A DNA stretch of 64,000 bases from Palaemon carinicauda (GCF_036898095.1 NC_090728.1:86984739-87048738); one strand, 5' to 3'; numbered from the stretch's first letter, positions 1 through 10,232 are shown. The notes: a model not told the origin generated them from the sequence alone. Numbers and translations: made by a program.

Positions 1-1668
1 ACTTAGATGATTGCCGAATCATGAAGCATCATGATAAATATACGGAAATTTCTCTTTTTAAGTTTGACATATGTCCAGATCGTCTTACGACACGTCTCTC
101 AGTGCCTATGTTGGTCGTAAGTCGACGACTATCTTTAGTTTAAGCACACAACATCCACATTCTAAAAAATCACAATTTAAAAAAAATATAATTGTGCTTC
201 ATTAAAGCATTTTTGTACAATTGGTTTCAATTTCAGGTGCATTTCAACCATCAACAATTAGTGACTTTTTTTCCTCTACAGCAGGGTTTCCCAAAGAGGG
301 CTCCATGAGTGAGGCTGAGGGGCTCCGGAAGCCCTTTCATAAAGAGGACCAAATGCTTTATATGGAAAAACTTAATGACTGCAGACATTTAATTATTGAT
401 CTTTTTTTTTACTGGAAAGAGATATGATACATAACTACAGATGTAAAGAGTTTCAGGATGGTTCATTGAAAAGAAAATAAAAAAATAAATTAACAAAAAA
501 TGCAACAATTTTTGATTAATCAAATACAAAAAATGGTTGTAAACACGAAAATATAGTAAAACCACAAACAGGAACAACTAATGAACAAGTATAAGCAAAT
601 GCTAAGCTCCTCATCCAGGCCACCAAAATATTTTATGGAAATTCCACAAAATCACCATAGTGGCCTTGATGAAAGTTGCCAATTAGTCCTTCTATAAAGG
701 AGAAAAATAAGAAAAAAATATAATGAGTATAATAAGTAAAATCTAAAGACCCCAACAAATAGTTCTCCATGTTTACAAGACACTTTATGCAACTTTCAGC
801 ATAACCATACCATAAAATTGTACATATATGAAAGAGTAAACAAAGATATACAATGAATTAACATAGAAAAATGTGCAGAAATGTTTACTTACTTATGATA
901 CTATAGAGGAACAAAGAAAACCAAGAGCCTCCTATGAGGGATTCAAGAGAATTGCTATTGGGAAACTGACAAATATCTTTCCCTCAAATTCTTCAAGAAA
1001 AAGTAAACCGATAGGTATTCTGGTCAAAAAAGGGTTGCGTACGGGACTGGATGTACTTGCGTAAATAGAAAGAAAGGATGTTTTAGTGATGAAATCATTT
1101 TTTTTTATTAAAAATACTATTTGAAACATGCTATATAAATGTTCAAGACGAAAGTGCAATAATCTGAATTTCCAAGCAGAGGTCATGAGTTGCTCCCCTT
1201 CAGGATGAGTGACAATAAGCGGGAACCAACATGAGACACAAGAGAATGTAGATCCTGACCACCATGAGACAATTTTCTTGAACAATCTACAAAATAATTA
1301 CTAACAATTCTAATGACATCACTAAAAGCCCTAAAAATTTAAATCTGAATAATACTGAGTACTGGGACTATCATTCTAAACCGATAGTGACTCAGACTGA
1401 AGACAAAGGCAGGTATGGCTTGCCCAAGCCACTAGCTTATTCCATTAACCGCTGAATTGTGTCATAACTTCATAAGAGGCCTAAGTCTATTGAAAGGAAA
1501 GAAAATAGGAAAATTTTTAGTTTTACAGGATTTCAGAGGACAAGCAAAATATGAACATCATGAGAGATTCATAGAAATAATTGAATTTTGATAATCATTC
1601 ACTTAACTGACTTTTTTCTTCTACCCTTGTGATAAAAGAAAAAGAAAAGGCATATTCAAATTTTCAGT
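1..1668. other. AT-rich flank, no confirmed gene
   Basis: AT-rich sequence with many stops in all frames. I found no recognisable domain or transposon. Two short minus-strand stretches end in stop codons and follow plausible splice acceptors (691-633 and 1055-993), but neither matches a family I know. The region lies downstream of the COPS4 terminal exon and probably holds the 3' flank of that gene. Confidence 0.5.
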
Positions 1669-1706
1669 TTTATTTTGGGAAGTTACATTTCTGACCAAAT
1701 TTTATT
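1669..1706 (-). promoter_or_regulatory. Two candidate poly(A) signals of COPS4
   Basis: On the minus strand AATAAA occurs at 1706-1701 and again at 1674-1669, about 140 and 170 bases after the COPS4 stop codon. The position and spacing suit cleavage and polyadenylation signals of that transcript. The region is AT-rich, so chance occurrence is possible. Confidence 0.45.
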
Positions 1707-1844
1707 ACATTATCATTGAATATACAGCATTCATAAATTAAAAATTGTCATATAATAATTTGCAATGTCTATTTTCCTTATATGATCATGAAGGGTTTAA
1801 AACTGAAAATATAATAGGTAATTAAATAGTTATCATGGAGAACT

Positions 1845-2003
1845 TTACTGAACCATCTGTTCATCCATGATCTTTGCAACCCATTCAGGATGAGCCAAGT
1901 TGATCTTCTCAATAATACCATTAACTTGGAAGCAAAGGGACTGAATCTGTTTATCCCACTGTGGTAAAACGTCTCTTGCTTCAAAATGAAGAATGCCATC
2001 AAT
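1845..2003 (-). CDS. COPS4: COP9 signalosome subunit 4, terminal coding exon
   Basis: The 159-bp stretch encodes 52 residues and a TAA stop, in phase 0 directly after an acceptor with a T-rich tract ending TTTTTTTTCCAG. The peptide contains [17 protein letters not shown], then [16 protein letters not shown], and ends DEQMVQ. I recognise this as the C-terminus of CSN4, where animal proteins carry [21 protein letters not shown] and a final QMAQ. CSN4 is a PCI-domain subunit of the nuclear COP9 signalosome, which removes NEDD8 from cullins. This part is the C-terminal helix after the winged helix, used in the helical bundle that joins the subunits. The frame is intact and codon choice is ordinary. 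Earlier exons are not found in this window; they should lie further right. Identification is from memory, not a search. Confidence 0.88.
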   Translation of the reverse strand: MDGILHFEARDVLPQWDKQIQSLCFQVNGIIEKINLAHPEWVAKIMDEQMVQ

Positions 2004-2063
2004 CTGGAAAAAAATAAAAATATTTTTAAATTATTCGTATTTTCCTAGGCATAGAAACCTGAG

Positions 2064-2345
2064 TCCTTTAATTAGGGAGATTACTTTGGTGCAATCTCAA
2101 ATTGGTTGTTTAAAATGGATAACAAGCAGTTATGCAACTGGAGAGGGTGTGGGTGCCCCACACCCCCCTCTCAGGCAGTTCTCTATTCCCCTTTGATACT
2201 TCCATCCAGGACTTAAAGGGGTGGTTTGAAGAGGAAAATTATATTATAGGACTCATATTTGTATGGCTAGGAAAAGCACATTCATTTTGAAATTTGTTAT
2301 TTGTTCTTATGCATCATACAAACCCCAATCCTTTAATTAGGGAGA
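2064..2345. repeat. Pair of direct 17-bp repeats
   Basis: The same 17 bases (TCCTTTAATTAGGGAGA) occur at 2064-2080 and 2329-2345, each preceded by similar sequence beginning GCAT and containing AAACC. They lie just beyond the 3' end of the DIRS coding remnant and may be remains of its terminal repeats, or of a separate small element. Nothing else recognised between them except the hairpin at 2141-2172. Confidence 0.5.
2141..2172. other. GC-rich hairpin
   Basis: GGGTGTGGG (2145-2153) pairs with CCCACACCC (2157-2165) across a TGC loop, and outer GAGA pairs with TCTC (2169-2172) after a three-C bulge. It stands out in AT-rich surroundings. No function can be assigned. Confidence 0.6.
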
Positions 2346-2540
2346 GTCACTGCTTGCAGGGTAGGAAGTCCCCTTAGAACCAAAGCTGGAACTTCTGCAA
2401 CATTTCTGAAAGTGTTCCAGGCTTGATCTGTGAAGCAAATTGTAGCATGTAAAAGAAACCCTATCACCAAAAGGGACGTCAGTAAGAAACAAATGCCAGG
2501 TATATGAATAATGGGTTGGCATTAGATTCGAATGGGTCTC

Positions 2541-2670
2541 TTAGGGGTTGTGGTGGCCTATTGAAAACGTCCCTGTCTGATGATCTGCCGGCCTAAGGTT
2601 CAAGTCCAGTTCAAGCTCAATAGTTTCTTGTAGTGCCTGCAACCGTTGCACCCTGGTGAGCTGAGGCCAA
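2541..2670 (+). mobile_element. tRNA-derived SINE
   Basis: A polymerase III type promoter is visible: a box A-like TGGCCTATTG at 2554-2563 and a box B GGTTCAAGTCC at 2597-2607, spaced as in a tRNA gene. The following text (TCAAGCTCAATAGTTTCTTG, then CTGCAACC and GTGAGCTGAGGCC) resembles a SINE family that I associate with decapod genomes. The copy is diverged and has no clear poly(A) tail, ending near an AG-rich run at 2671. It carries no protein. The edges are estimates. Confidence 0.7.
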
Positions 2671-2967
2671 AAGAGAGAGAGAGTACATAAAAAATGACTG
2701 ATTTTAAAAAGGGGACCATGCAAATGACAGAGCTTAGATATTCCTCTGGAAAGAGTTGACCATAAAAAATTACTTTGATTTTAGGAAAAGGCACATGCCA
2801 ATGACGGTTAGCCTTATTCACAAAGAATTGTGCTCTAAAGTGTAACCTGACAGCATTTGGTCTGATCAGCTTGTAATGCATCGACTGCCAACCCCTAAGA
2901 GAGGGGCAGAAGAATGAAGAAGAGCCAACTATAATGCCTTTCATTCCCGACTTATGTCAAAACATTA
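2671..2967. other. No recognised feature
   Basis: Between the SINE and the end of the DIRS recombinase I see no open frame, RNA or repeat that I can support. It may be the 3' untranslated part of the DIRS element. Confidence 0.4.
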
Positions 2968-3971
2968 CCATAGACAACATGCAATCTGGAAAGTTCCATT
3001 GAGCAGCCACCACAGGTCCAAGCATACAGGTGTTAAGGGACTTGTGAGTATATTCTTGCAAATACAGTAAAAGGCTGTGATGGTTGTCTGCCTTTTCCAG
3101 AAACCTGCTTTCATCACTTGGCCCCTGATTTTTCTTTTAAAAGCGAGAGTGGGGCAATACCCCGGCCTTCGTGAGCCCTGGTCCTGGTTGGTTCCTAGAC
3201 TATCTCGTTAGTCGAGGCATAAAATTTATGGATTGTCTCGCGAAGCCAGAAAGAGACCGTATTTCTTGATACCTCTTTCTTGGACCTACCATTGCTAACT
3301 TAAAGTCTACATTTAAGCCTGGAGGTATCCAGTCCTTTTCAAATAGCACCACAGAGCCTACACTGGATACAAGAGCACCTAGTCTTCATCCTACCTGATA
3401 CCTCCCAAATGGAGGGGATGGAGAAAGACTCGAACCTAGGATCATGCGCTGATGGATTCTGAGTCTTGGCTATGAAGTCTGCCACAAAAAAATTAGTAAA
3501 CCTTCCATTCAGAGAGAATGTGCAACTCGGTCATTCTGTTCACCAATGCTAAGGCAGCCTTAAGGGTCAGATCTCTGTCTGATGACCTCTTCACTTGTTT
3601 AAACAGGGTAGGTGTCAGAGCCCTGAGGACCAAGGTCACATCCCACTCTGGGGGACTGAGATCCAGGGGTAGATAAGACTGCTCAAAGTTTCTCACGACC
3701 ATAGGCAACTCCCAGGAAGCTGAGAGGTCTAAGCTCTTCAGTCCATAGACCATACCCAAGGCTGAGTAGTAAGCTTTGATGGCCGTGACTGAGAGATGCT
3801 TCTCTCGGCGAAGGAAGATAAGAAAAATCTGCAATCAGTGCTAAAGACACTCTGACCAGAGAAACACCCCTTTATATGACACCAATTGCAGAAGATGGCC
3901 CACTTAGCCAGGTAGACATTTGTAGAGAACATCCCAAGATGTCCAGCCATCTCCTGTGCAGTGCCTTGCAA
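2968..3971 (-). pseudogene. DIRS tyrosine recombinase remnant
   Basis: The N-terminal DNA-binding part is seen as TNVYLAKWAIFCNWCHIKG near 3918 and, in another frame, REKHLSVTAIKAYYSALGMV near 3800. Further along come FVADFIAKTQNPSAHDPRF near 3475-3415, SKKEVSRNTVSFWLRE near 3290, RAHEGRGIAP near 3178, which carries the catalytic H-x-x-R pair, and KAGFWKRQTTITAFY near 3115-3074, which ends in the expected catalytic tyrosine. A tail reading SLNTCMLGPVVAAQWN follows at about 3050-3000. The family cuts and rejoins DNA through a covalent 3'-phosphotyrosine. At least three frame changes and several stops break the gene. The motif order, more than any one match, supports the call. Confidence 0.85.
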
Positions 3972-3983
3972 AAAGCCTTTTGC

Positions 3984-4690
3984 TTAGAGGAGATACTGGA
4001 TAGTCTCCACCCGAGAAAAGCCAACGACTCCACAGATTAGCGGTACCTCTGCAGGTGTGGTTAACAGAGAAGAGTGGGCTAAGGAGGTAGCTCTCTTGGG
4101 ACCTCGACCAGAAGAGCAAGCAGATGTGGACATCACTAGGCGTGTAGCCATCTGGGAGCCACCAGGGTCATATTGATACCTGGCATAATTAATGCTGTTG
4201 ATATAGGGCGGATCAGGCTGAAGGGGCGGGGAGGCGTAGACGTTCAAGTGATACCATGGGTGTTGGAAGGCATCTTTGAACACCGGCCAAGGATCTATAA
4301 TGGGGAACAAAAGATGGAGAGCTTCCCTTTTAACAGTGTGGCACAGGTCGGTCTCCGGAAAGCCCACTCGAGGATTTAGGAACCACTGTGTTCCTACAAC
4401 CTGCCCCTGATGGCTGAGTGTCTCCAGTGGTACATTCCTCTTTCCTGGAATGTACCTTTATGACAACTCTACACCGTGAAACGCTGCCCAGATGTACATC
4501 TGCTTGGTCAACTTGCCCCTTTCTGTCATTCATCAGCATTACTGAGTGCTTCCTCAAATGTTCTTGGAATGCTTGCAACCCTAGGAAGGTTCCATGCATC
4601 TCAAGGATGCTTCTCCTTTTCAGACCAAACCCCAGAAGCAACCAGGTAATACAGGTGTGCTCTCCATCAAAGCGTCTTGAGAACATATGT
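3984..4690 (-). pseudogene. DIRS RNase H and linker remnant
   Basis: At about 4600-4540 the minus strand reads LEMHGTFLGLQAFQEHLRKH then SVMLMNDRKG. This resembles the RNase H part of DIRS polyproteins, where an E in the first helix and a D in the second strand (usually LMSDN, here LMNDR) bind metal. After it, near 4300-4220, comes VFKDAFQHPWYHLNVYASPP, resembling the conserved linker between RNase H and recombinase. Frameshifts separate the segments. Normally this domain degrades the RNA strand of the RNA-DNA hybrid. Confidence 0.72.
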
Positions 4691-4905
4691 AAGTCTGGAT
4701 TTGAGAAGTCAAGTGGAACTCCTCTGATAAGGTGTTCTTGTCAAGCCACCAGGTCAGTGATCATTGACACCACTGAAGCGATCTCTGGTGGAATTGCCAA
4801 TAAGGAAAGAGCTTCCCCAATGAGGACAGATGTCCAAAAAGATGTTGCTACTGCCGAGCTGTAAAGACTGCCTTGGACAGAGAGGGTCATGCAACCTCTC
4901 TAAGC

Positions 4906-5163
4906 TTACTGATGCGATCGTCCATGGTAAACTCTCACTACTGCGGAGTCTGTCAGTATGCCCTGGTACTTCAAACTCTGCTTGGGTATGAGATTCAATT
5001 TCTCCCAGTTTACCACAATCCCCAAATCATAGCAAAATGGGAGAATATGATCTCGATCCTGAAGCAACTGCCTCTCTGAGGAAGTCAAGATCAACCAAAC
5101 GTCAAGATATAATAGATGTATCCATCGTAAGTGGGCCAAGCGGCTACCATGATGAGCACCCAA
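4906..5163 (-). pseudogene. DIRS reverse transcriptase palm fragment
   Basis: The frame contains YLDVWLILTSSERQLLQ and then LGIVVNWEKLNLIPKQ. In DIRS reverse transcriptases the first segment is normally Y-L-D-D-W-L, so the second catalytic aspartate is replaced by valine here, and the enzyme would be inactive even without the breaks. The second segment matches the conserved (I)VNWEKS block. The fragment stops 21 bases before the Tigger end at 5185; its N-terminal half continues on the other side of that element at 13097-12810. Confidence 0.85.
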
Positions 5164-5184
5164 GTGAAAACCTGAGGAGCTGTA

Positions 5185-5270
5185 CAGTGAACCCTCGTTT
5201 ATCGCGGTAGATAGGTTCCAGACCCGGCCGCGATAGGTGAAAATCCGCGAAGTAGTGACACCATATTTAC
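5185..5270 (+). repeat. Left end of the Tigger element
   Basis: Starts CAGTGAACCCTCGTTTATCG and holds three CGCG-containing motifs (5200-5255) that may be transposase contact sites. The matching right end is at 12490-12607. Confidence 0.8.
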
Positions 5271-5627
5271 CTATTTATTTAACATGTATATTCAGACTTT
5301 TAAAACCTTCCCTTGTACGTAGTACTGTTAAAAAACTACCCTTTAATGTACAAAACACTTAATGCATGTACTACAGTACCCTAAACTAAAACAGGCACAA
5401 ATATTAAAGGCGATTTTATATCATGCGTTTCCTAAACACGCCAAAAAGCAACCAATGTTTTGTTTACATTTATCTCTGATCATAATGAAGAAACAAACTC
5501 ATTTAGTGTACACATATATGTATAGGTTAGTTTTTGCATCGATTATATTGATTATACAGTATGATGATTTTGTTATTACCAATGTTTTACTTAATTTTTC
5601 TTAGGACTTCCAAATGAAATGTTTTTC

Positions 5628-5661
5628 TTTATGACGCCGCCTGAAACGACGGCGTCATAAA
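5628..5661. other. 12-bp perfect hairpin
   Basis: TTTATGACGCCG (5628-5639) is the exact inverse of CGGCGTCATAAA (5650-5661), separated by ten bases. It lies between the transposase stop and the left Tigger end. It could be a transcript-end structure or a remnant of a smaller palindromic element. Confidence 0.75.
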
Positions 5662-5846
5662 GTACACTCAGTAAACAACCACACTCAGAACTAAGAAGGC
5701 ATTTAACGCGCATGATGAAAGTGATAAATAATGATATTTACAGTAAAAGCTTTTAGAAAATATGTTATTACAAATATTATTTACCGTATCTATATAAAAT
5801 CATACAGTACATACTGTACGTAGCAAAGCAGGAAAACAATTTACCT

Positions 5847-5850
<4 letters not shown>

Positions 5851-5932
<82 letters not shown>
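5851..5932. repeat. (GA)41 microsatellite
   Basis: Perfect dinucleotide run of 82 bases inside the left, non-coding part of the Tigger element. Confidence 0.97.
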
Positions 5933-5937
<5 letters not shown>

Positions 5938-6302
5938 TTACGTACGTAAATGTAAATTTTAAACAAAAAAAATATGATAGGTTACAACATGTATACTCTT
6001 CAGACTTTTAAAACCTTCCCTTTAACTTAATGCATACAGTACTAAACTAAAACTGGCACAAATATTAAAATGTTAGAATATTAAAGTAAAAAATAAAGAT
6101 TGTTACTGTACTCACCACGAAAGAAGTTCAAGAAAAACTTGAATGATGATGGCGATGAATTTGCTGCACAGTAGAAATGATGATGATGAAGCTGATGATG
6201 TCTTCTACTGTGCAGCCAATAATAGTATTTTACGTCTCTTCAGACGGAGGTGTCTTTTCCTGGGACACCTCTTCAACTTCTTCAATTTCTTCCGAAGGCA
6301 TA

Positions 6303-8095
6303 CTAGCAGGAGGAACTGGCTCTTTTTTGCGAGGCTGGAAGAACATTGTGATCGGAAGTTGCTGCCGCTGCTTCTTTTTTTCGCTCTAAGAGCATCCTGT
6401 AGGGAGTCATGATGTCATCGACCTTGTTGGAGAATTGCATAGACCGAACCATATCCTCGTCCCACTCTTGCAACATTTGTTTCGCCTCCTTCATATGGTT
6501 GCAGAACTTGGCAAGCCGTTCTAATGTTAAGCCCGTTTCTTCAACATTTTCTTGGGTCTCTTCCTGCGTTTCACTCCCTTCTTCACTTGCCGATTTCGTC
6601 AGGTCTTCTAGGTCTGCGTCAGTTAGCGGCTGGGAATGGCAGTCCAATAACTCGTCGACGTCTTCAGTCGTCATGTCGCCAAACCCGTCACCTCCAATTA
6701 TGGCAGCCAACTGCACAGATTTGCGTATTGCAGTGTTGGATTTCAGACGGAGTAAATCCCTCGTCGTCGTAAACAATCTGGGGCCACAACTTCTTCCAGC
6801 TCGCATTCACGGTTGCAGGTTTCATCTCTTGCAGTGCCTTCTGAATATTCTTCAGGCACGTGGCTATGGTGTACTGCCGCCAGTACGCCTTCAAGTTAAA
6901 ATCTTCATCCTCGTCATCTTGGGCAGCATCCACACACGCAACGAGGTCCGCCAAGGTATTCTTCGTGTAGAGGGCCTTGAACGCCTTGATAACCCCCTGG
7001 TCCATCGGTTGAATTAATGACGTGGTGTTGGGTGGCAGGAACTCAACCTGAACGCCCTCACGCGACAGGTCAGTTGCGTGTCCACCAGCGTTATCCATAA
7101 GGAGAAGGATCTTGAATGGCAAGCCCTTCTCTAAGAGATATTCACTGCCTTGCGGGATGAAACACTGGTGGAACCAGTTGGAGGTCAGCATCTTCGTAAT
7201 CCATGCTTTTGGATTATGCATCCAGTACACAGGAAGGAGATTCTTGTTTTTATTTTTCAAAGCGCGAGGATTTTTCGACTTATAAATAAGCCCCGGCTTT
7301 AGCAAAAATCCAGCAGCATTGCCACACATCACGAGGGTAACGCGATCCTTGAATGCTTTAAAGCCAGAGGCTTTGGCTTCTTCTTTGAACTGGAAAGTTC
7401 GCGACGGCATTCTCTTCCAAAACAAGCCGGTCTCATCCATATTAAAGACTTGTTCCGGCTTGTATCCACCTTCGGCGATAATATTCTTGAACGTCTGGTT
7501 CACGTAAGTTTCAGCAGCGGCAGTGTCAGCGGAAGCAGCCTCGCCATGCAGGGAAATGCTTTTCAGGGCGAAGCGTTTCTGAAACTTCGCGAACCATCCT
7601 TTGCTGGCGGAAAAAACGTTGTTTCTGAGGCTGGGAATCAGTGGATGTCCCTGGTTGAGGTTCATCTACATCATCATCTTCTTCAGCATGGTTGCCATCG
7701 TCGTCTTGAGGTTCCTTTGCCGCAAAATTCTCATACAAGCTCAAAGCCTTTGTTCGGATGGTGTTCGTATCCAAGGTTATGTTCTTCTTCCGGCAGTCGG
7801 CAATCCACACAGCTAAAGCACCTTCCATGCGTACGATTGTTTTATTACGCGTGGTAACGACTCGCTTCGCTGAACTGCTAAAGGTGATTGCAGCCGTCTT
7901 TCTAATGTTCGCCTCGTCCTTCTTGATATAGCGAACGGTAGATTCATTGATTCCAAAATGGCGGGCTGCGGACGCAAAACTTCTACCGTCTTTTAACATA
8001 TCGAGAAGCGTCACCTTCTCAGCAAACGTCATCATCCTTCGGTGGTGTTTAGGCTCACTACCAGCCTTAGTAGAAGCAGAACGCTTGGGAGCCAT
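6303..8095 (-). pseudogene. Tigger/pogo transposase, two frameshifts
   Basis: Start ATG at 8095 (MAPKRSAST). The first 189-codon frame holds a psq-type helix-turn-helix (about residues 22-72, SFASAARHFGINESTVRYIK) and a CENP-B-type helix-turn-helix (about 80-140). The second frame (7665-6688) holds the DDE_1 catalytic domain: NMDETGLF, LLLMDNAGGH and LPPNTTSLIQPMDQGVI. The three aspartates are present, with 30 residues between the last two, typical of pogo. The C-terminal tail (to the stop at 6303) is acidic. Frame changes occur at the A6 run 7611-7616 (one base too many) and near 6735-6742. The enzyme would cut and paste the element at TA. Related proteins were domesticated in animals as TIGD/JRK genes, but two breaks plus intact ends argue for a decayed transposon. 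Confidence 0.92.
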
Positions 8096-8397
8096 TGTAC
8101 AGTAGGATTTAACAGAAAGTTCAACAAAAAGTTCAACTTAAAACAGTCACGCACAGCACAGATTAAAGTTCACAAACTTAACAATGTCTACACAGCGATA
8201 CAGCGGGAGAGAAAGTGGCCGCAAAAAGAGGCTGGAAGTTGGAGATGCAGGCAAAACACCAATCACAGGCTAGATAACAAAACTTGAGTTCTGATTCGTC
8301 ATCTATCAGCGCTTGAACCAATCACAACCCGTCTTATATGCTACGTAGGTTACCAATTCAAAGTACAAGATACCCTGCGTATAGTGTACTGTACAGT

Positions 8398-8535
8398 AAT
8401 AATAATAATAATAATAAATAATGATACTGTAATAATAATAATAATAATAATAATAATGATAATAATAATAATAACAATAATAATTTTAACAACAACAACA
8501 ATAATAATAATAATAACAATAATAATAATAATAAT
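8398..8535. repeat. (AAT)n/(AAC)n microsatellite
   Basis: Imperfect trinucleotide run of mostly AAT with AAC and ATG variants, upstream of the Tigger transposase start. Confidence 0.92.
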
Positions 8536-8867
8536 ACAGCTATACGTACGCTATTTTACGCTTTTGTTGTAGGATGTGTGTCTCTCTCTCTCTCTCGTAC
8601 GCTTATTCGAAATGTGATTTTTGCAACAAAGAATATTATTGGATGCAGTACTACGTACGTATACATACAAAAGATTCATGGAAAAGAAGCACATCCATTA
8701 CATTTGTAGTACAGTAGTAGCCAACAGCAGCCTTACACCATTCTAATATGGTATGACTGCATCTGATTTGCGTTTCATGTTCGATTTAATTTTACTACGT
8801 ACTGTATACAGTACTGAATTATCGTATGATCACATTCTCTTTTCGTGTTTTATTTCTTTCTGTGCTT
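8536..8867. other. Tigger upstream region, no gene
   Basis: AT-rich, with a short CT run (8579-8597) and repeated TACGTA/GTACAG motifs. No open frame that I can support. It probably is the 5' non-coding part of the Tigger element. Confidence 0.45.
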
Positions 8868-8895
8868 AATTAAGGGATTTTGACGAAGGAAAAAT

Positions 8896-10232
8896 CTATT
8901 TCTGGGCGAGAGACCAAACAGACTGAGCCTGTTCCTTCGGAAAGATAACGGTCTCTTTAGGGACCTTATCTAGTCGGACAAGAGCCTCTTCCGTAAGCCG
9001 GGCGAAGCCGGGGAAAGGAAATTGAAGACCGGGAGGGAAGAACTCAAAATCTTCAATGGGCCTGGTCCCAAAACCCTCGATGGTCAACATTCCGTCCGTG
9101 AAAGGACAGTGGAGCGCCATTTTCCACGGGTTGTTCTTCGTGAAGGGTGGAAGTTTTGAGGCGTCCGGGATGAGGAACTGCTGTTGTTGAGGCAGTCCAC
9201 TTTCCAGGGTATCTAGTCTTCTGGTGACGGCAGAAAGTATAGAACTAATCTGCTCTGTAACGACCCTCGACAACATATTCGTGAGGGCCTCCGGGTCGAG
9301 GTTGGTTGTGGTAATTAAGGGGGATGACTGCACTCCCGGGTCCTGAGACATAGGGGCAGTGCTAGTCGAGTCACTAGGAGCTCCGGGGAGGGGAGCCTTC
9401 TTGGGCTTCGATGATCCAGGTAGTGTAGGATTCTGACGAGTCCTCACTAAAGGTCTTTTCTGAGATTTGACCTTGGCAGGAACCGAGAGCGATCTTGGGG
9501 AGGATTCGTGGTTCCCTTCAAAACCAAGAAAGGAAAAATTATTAGAAGTTGGAGAAAAAGAGGGGCTAAGAAGAGAGGTCTTAGCGCCAGACCCACCTGC
9601 CTCACTTACAACCTTACCTGTGTCAGGTTCGTCAAAAACCATGGGCTCTATGTCTAAGGTCAGAGCCGTAACATTGTCTTCAATGGGGTCCGGGTCGTCA
9701 GGGATGTCTGTATCCTGGACGAGATTGAGTTCTACGATTTCCGCAATGTCAGCAATTATAGGAGCCGCCACTTGCCTAGGCACTGCTGCCGAAGATTTTG
9801 CGTTCGGGTAGATAAGTCTACAATAATCTTCTGAGAGGACGTAGGGCTTCCTGGCCTTTACGTTACGGGCGAAGCCGCCTACCCACAATTTCAAAGTGGC
9901 TCTTGCTGAAGTTTTAACCGCCTGGGAACTCTGAAAGAACGGGGATAAGGTTAGCAAACCCGAGGACAAAATGATAAATGAACCCGAAGATTCATAACAG
10001 AAGTCAATGATTATCTATCATATTGATGTCGCCCAGTGAAGGGAAGTAAATACAAAAATGACTGAAAGAGGCTCACCGAATCTGAAGCGAGGGTGGAGAT
10101 AAGGTCATAACAGATAAGGCAGTTGTCAGGGTGCCATACCAAAATATCGTCCATCTGGATCCCACAGTCCGCGTGGGACCGACAGACAGCATGGCCGCAA
10201 GGCTGGTGAAGGACGGCCGCGCAGGCTGTCAT
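8896..10232 (-). CDS. Retroelement Gag-like protein, two exons
   Basis: Exon 1 (10232-10077, 52 codons) starts MTACAAVLHQPCGHAVCRSH and carries a Cys/His cluster (C-x8-CGH-x3-C-x2-H-x2-C, later HPDNCLIC) that looks like a zinc-binding treble-clef fold. It ends in phase 0 at a GTGAGC donor. After a 146-bp intron, exon 2 (9930-8896, 344 codons) begins at a TTCTTTCAG acceptor and reads SSQAVKTSARATLKLW. Exon 2 holds VLSEDYCRLIYPNAKSSAAV, a low-complexity Pro/Ser middle, a stretch NMLSRVVTEQISSILSAV that could be a short coiled coil, and VPKETVIFPKEQAQSVW near the end. The protein ends abruptly in the border motif SLAQK-stop, suggesting truncation. As a Gag it would package element RNA. No zinc knuckle of CCHC type is seen. 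Confidence 0.68.
9931..10076 (-). other. Predicted intron in the gag gene
   Basis: On the minus strand the segment begins GTGAGC and ends with a pyrimidine-rich tract and CAG. Both neighbouring exons meet in phase 0 and removing it gives one 396-residue frame. The unspliced frame from exon 1 runs into a stop at 10011. Confidence 0.7.

Noticed and set aside
633..693. Candidate exon after a TTTATAG acceptor reading GLIGNFHQGHYGDFVEFP then stop, minus strand
   Set aside because: Nineteen residues with no known match; acceptor-like sites are frequent in AT-rich DNA.
1778..2002. 74-codon minus frame over the COPS4 exon (MMAFFILKQ...)
   Set aside because: Shadow in another frame; the true frame follows the splice acceptor and matches CSN4.
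4418..4864. Plus-strand 148-codon frame
   Set aside because: Antisense to the DIRS RNase H region, which has recognisable motifs.
6409..7017. Plus-strand 202-codon frame, and 7450-7857 and 6143-6412
   Set aside because: Antisense shadows of the Tigger transposase.
6303..8095. Domesticated host TIGD/JRK-type gene
   Set aside because: Two frameshifts and flanking transposon ends with TA sites show an ordinary decayed transposon.
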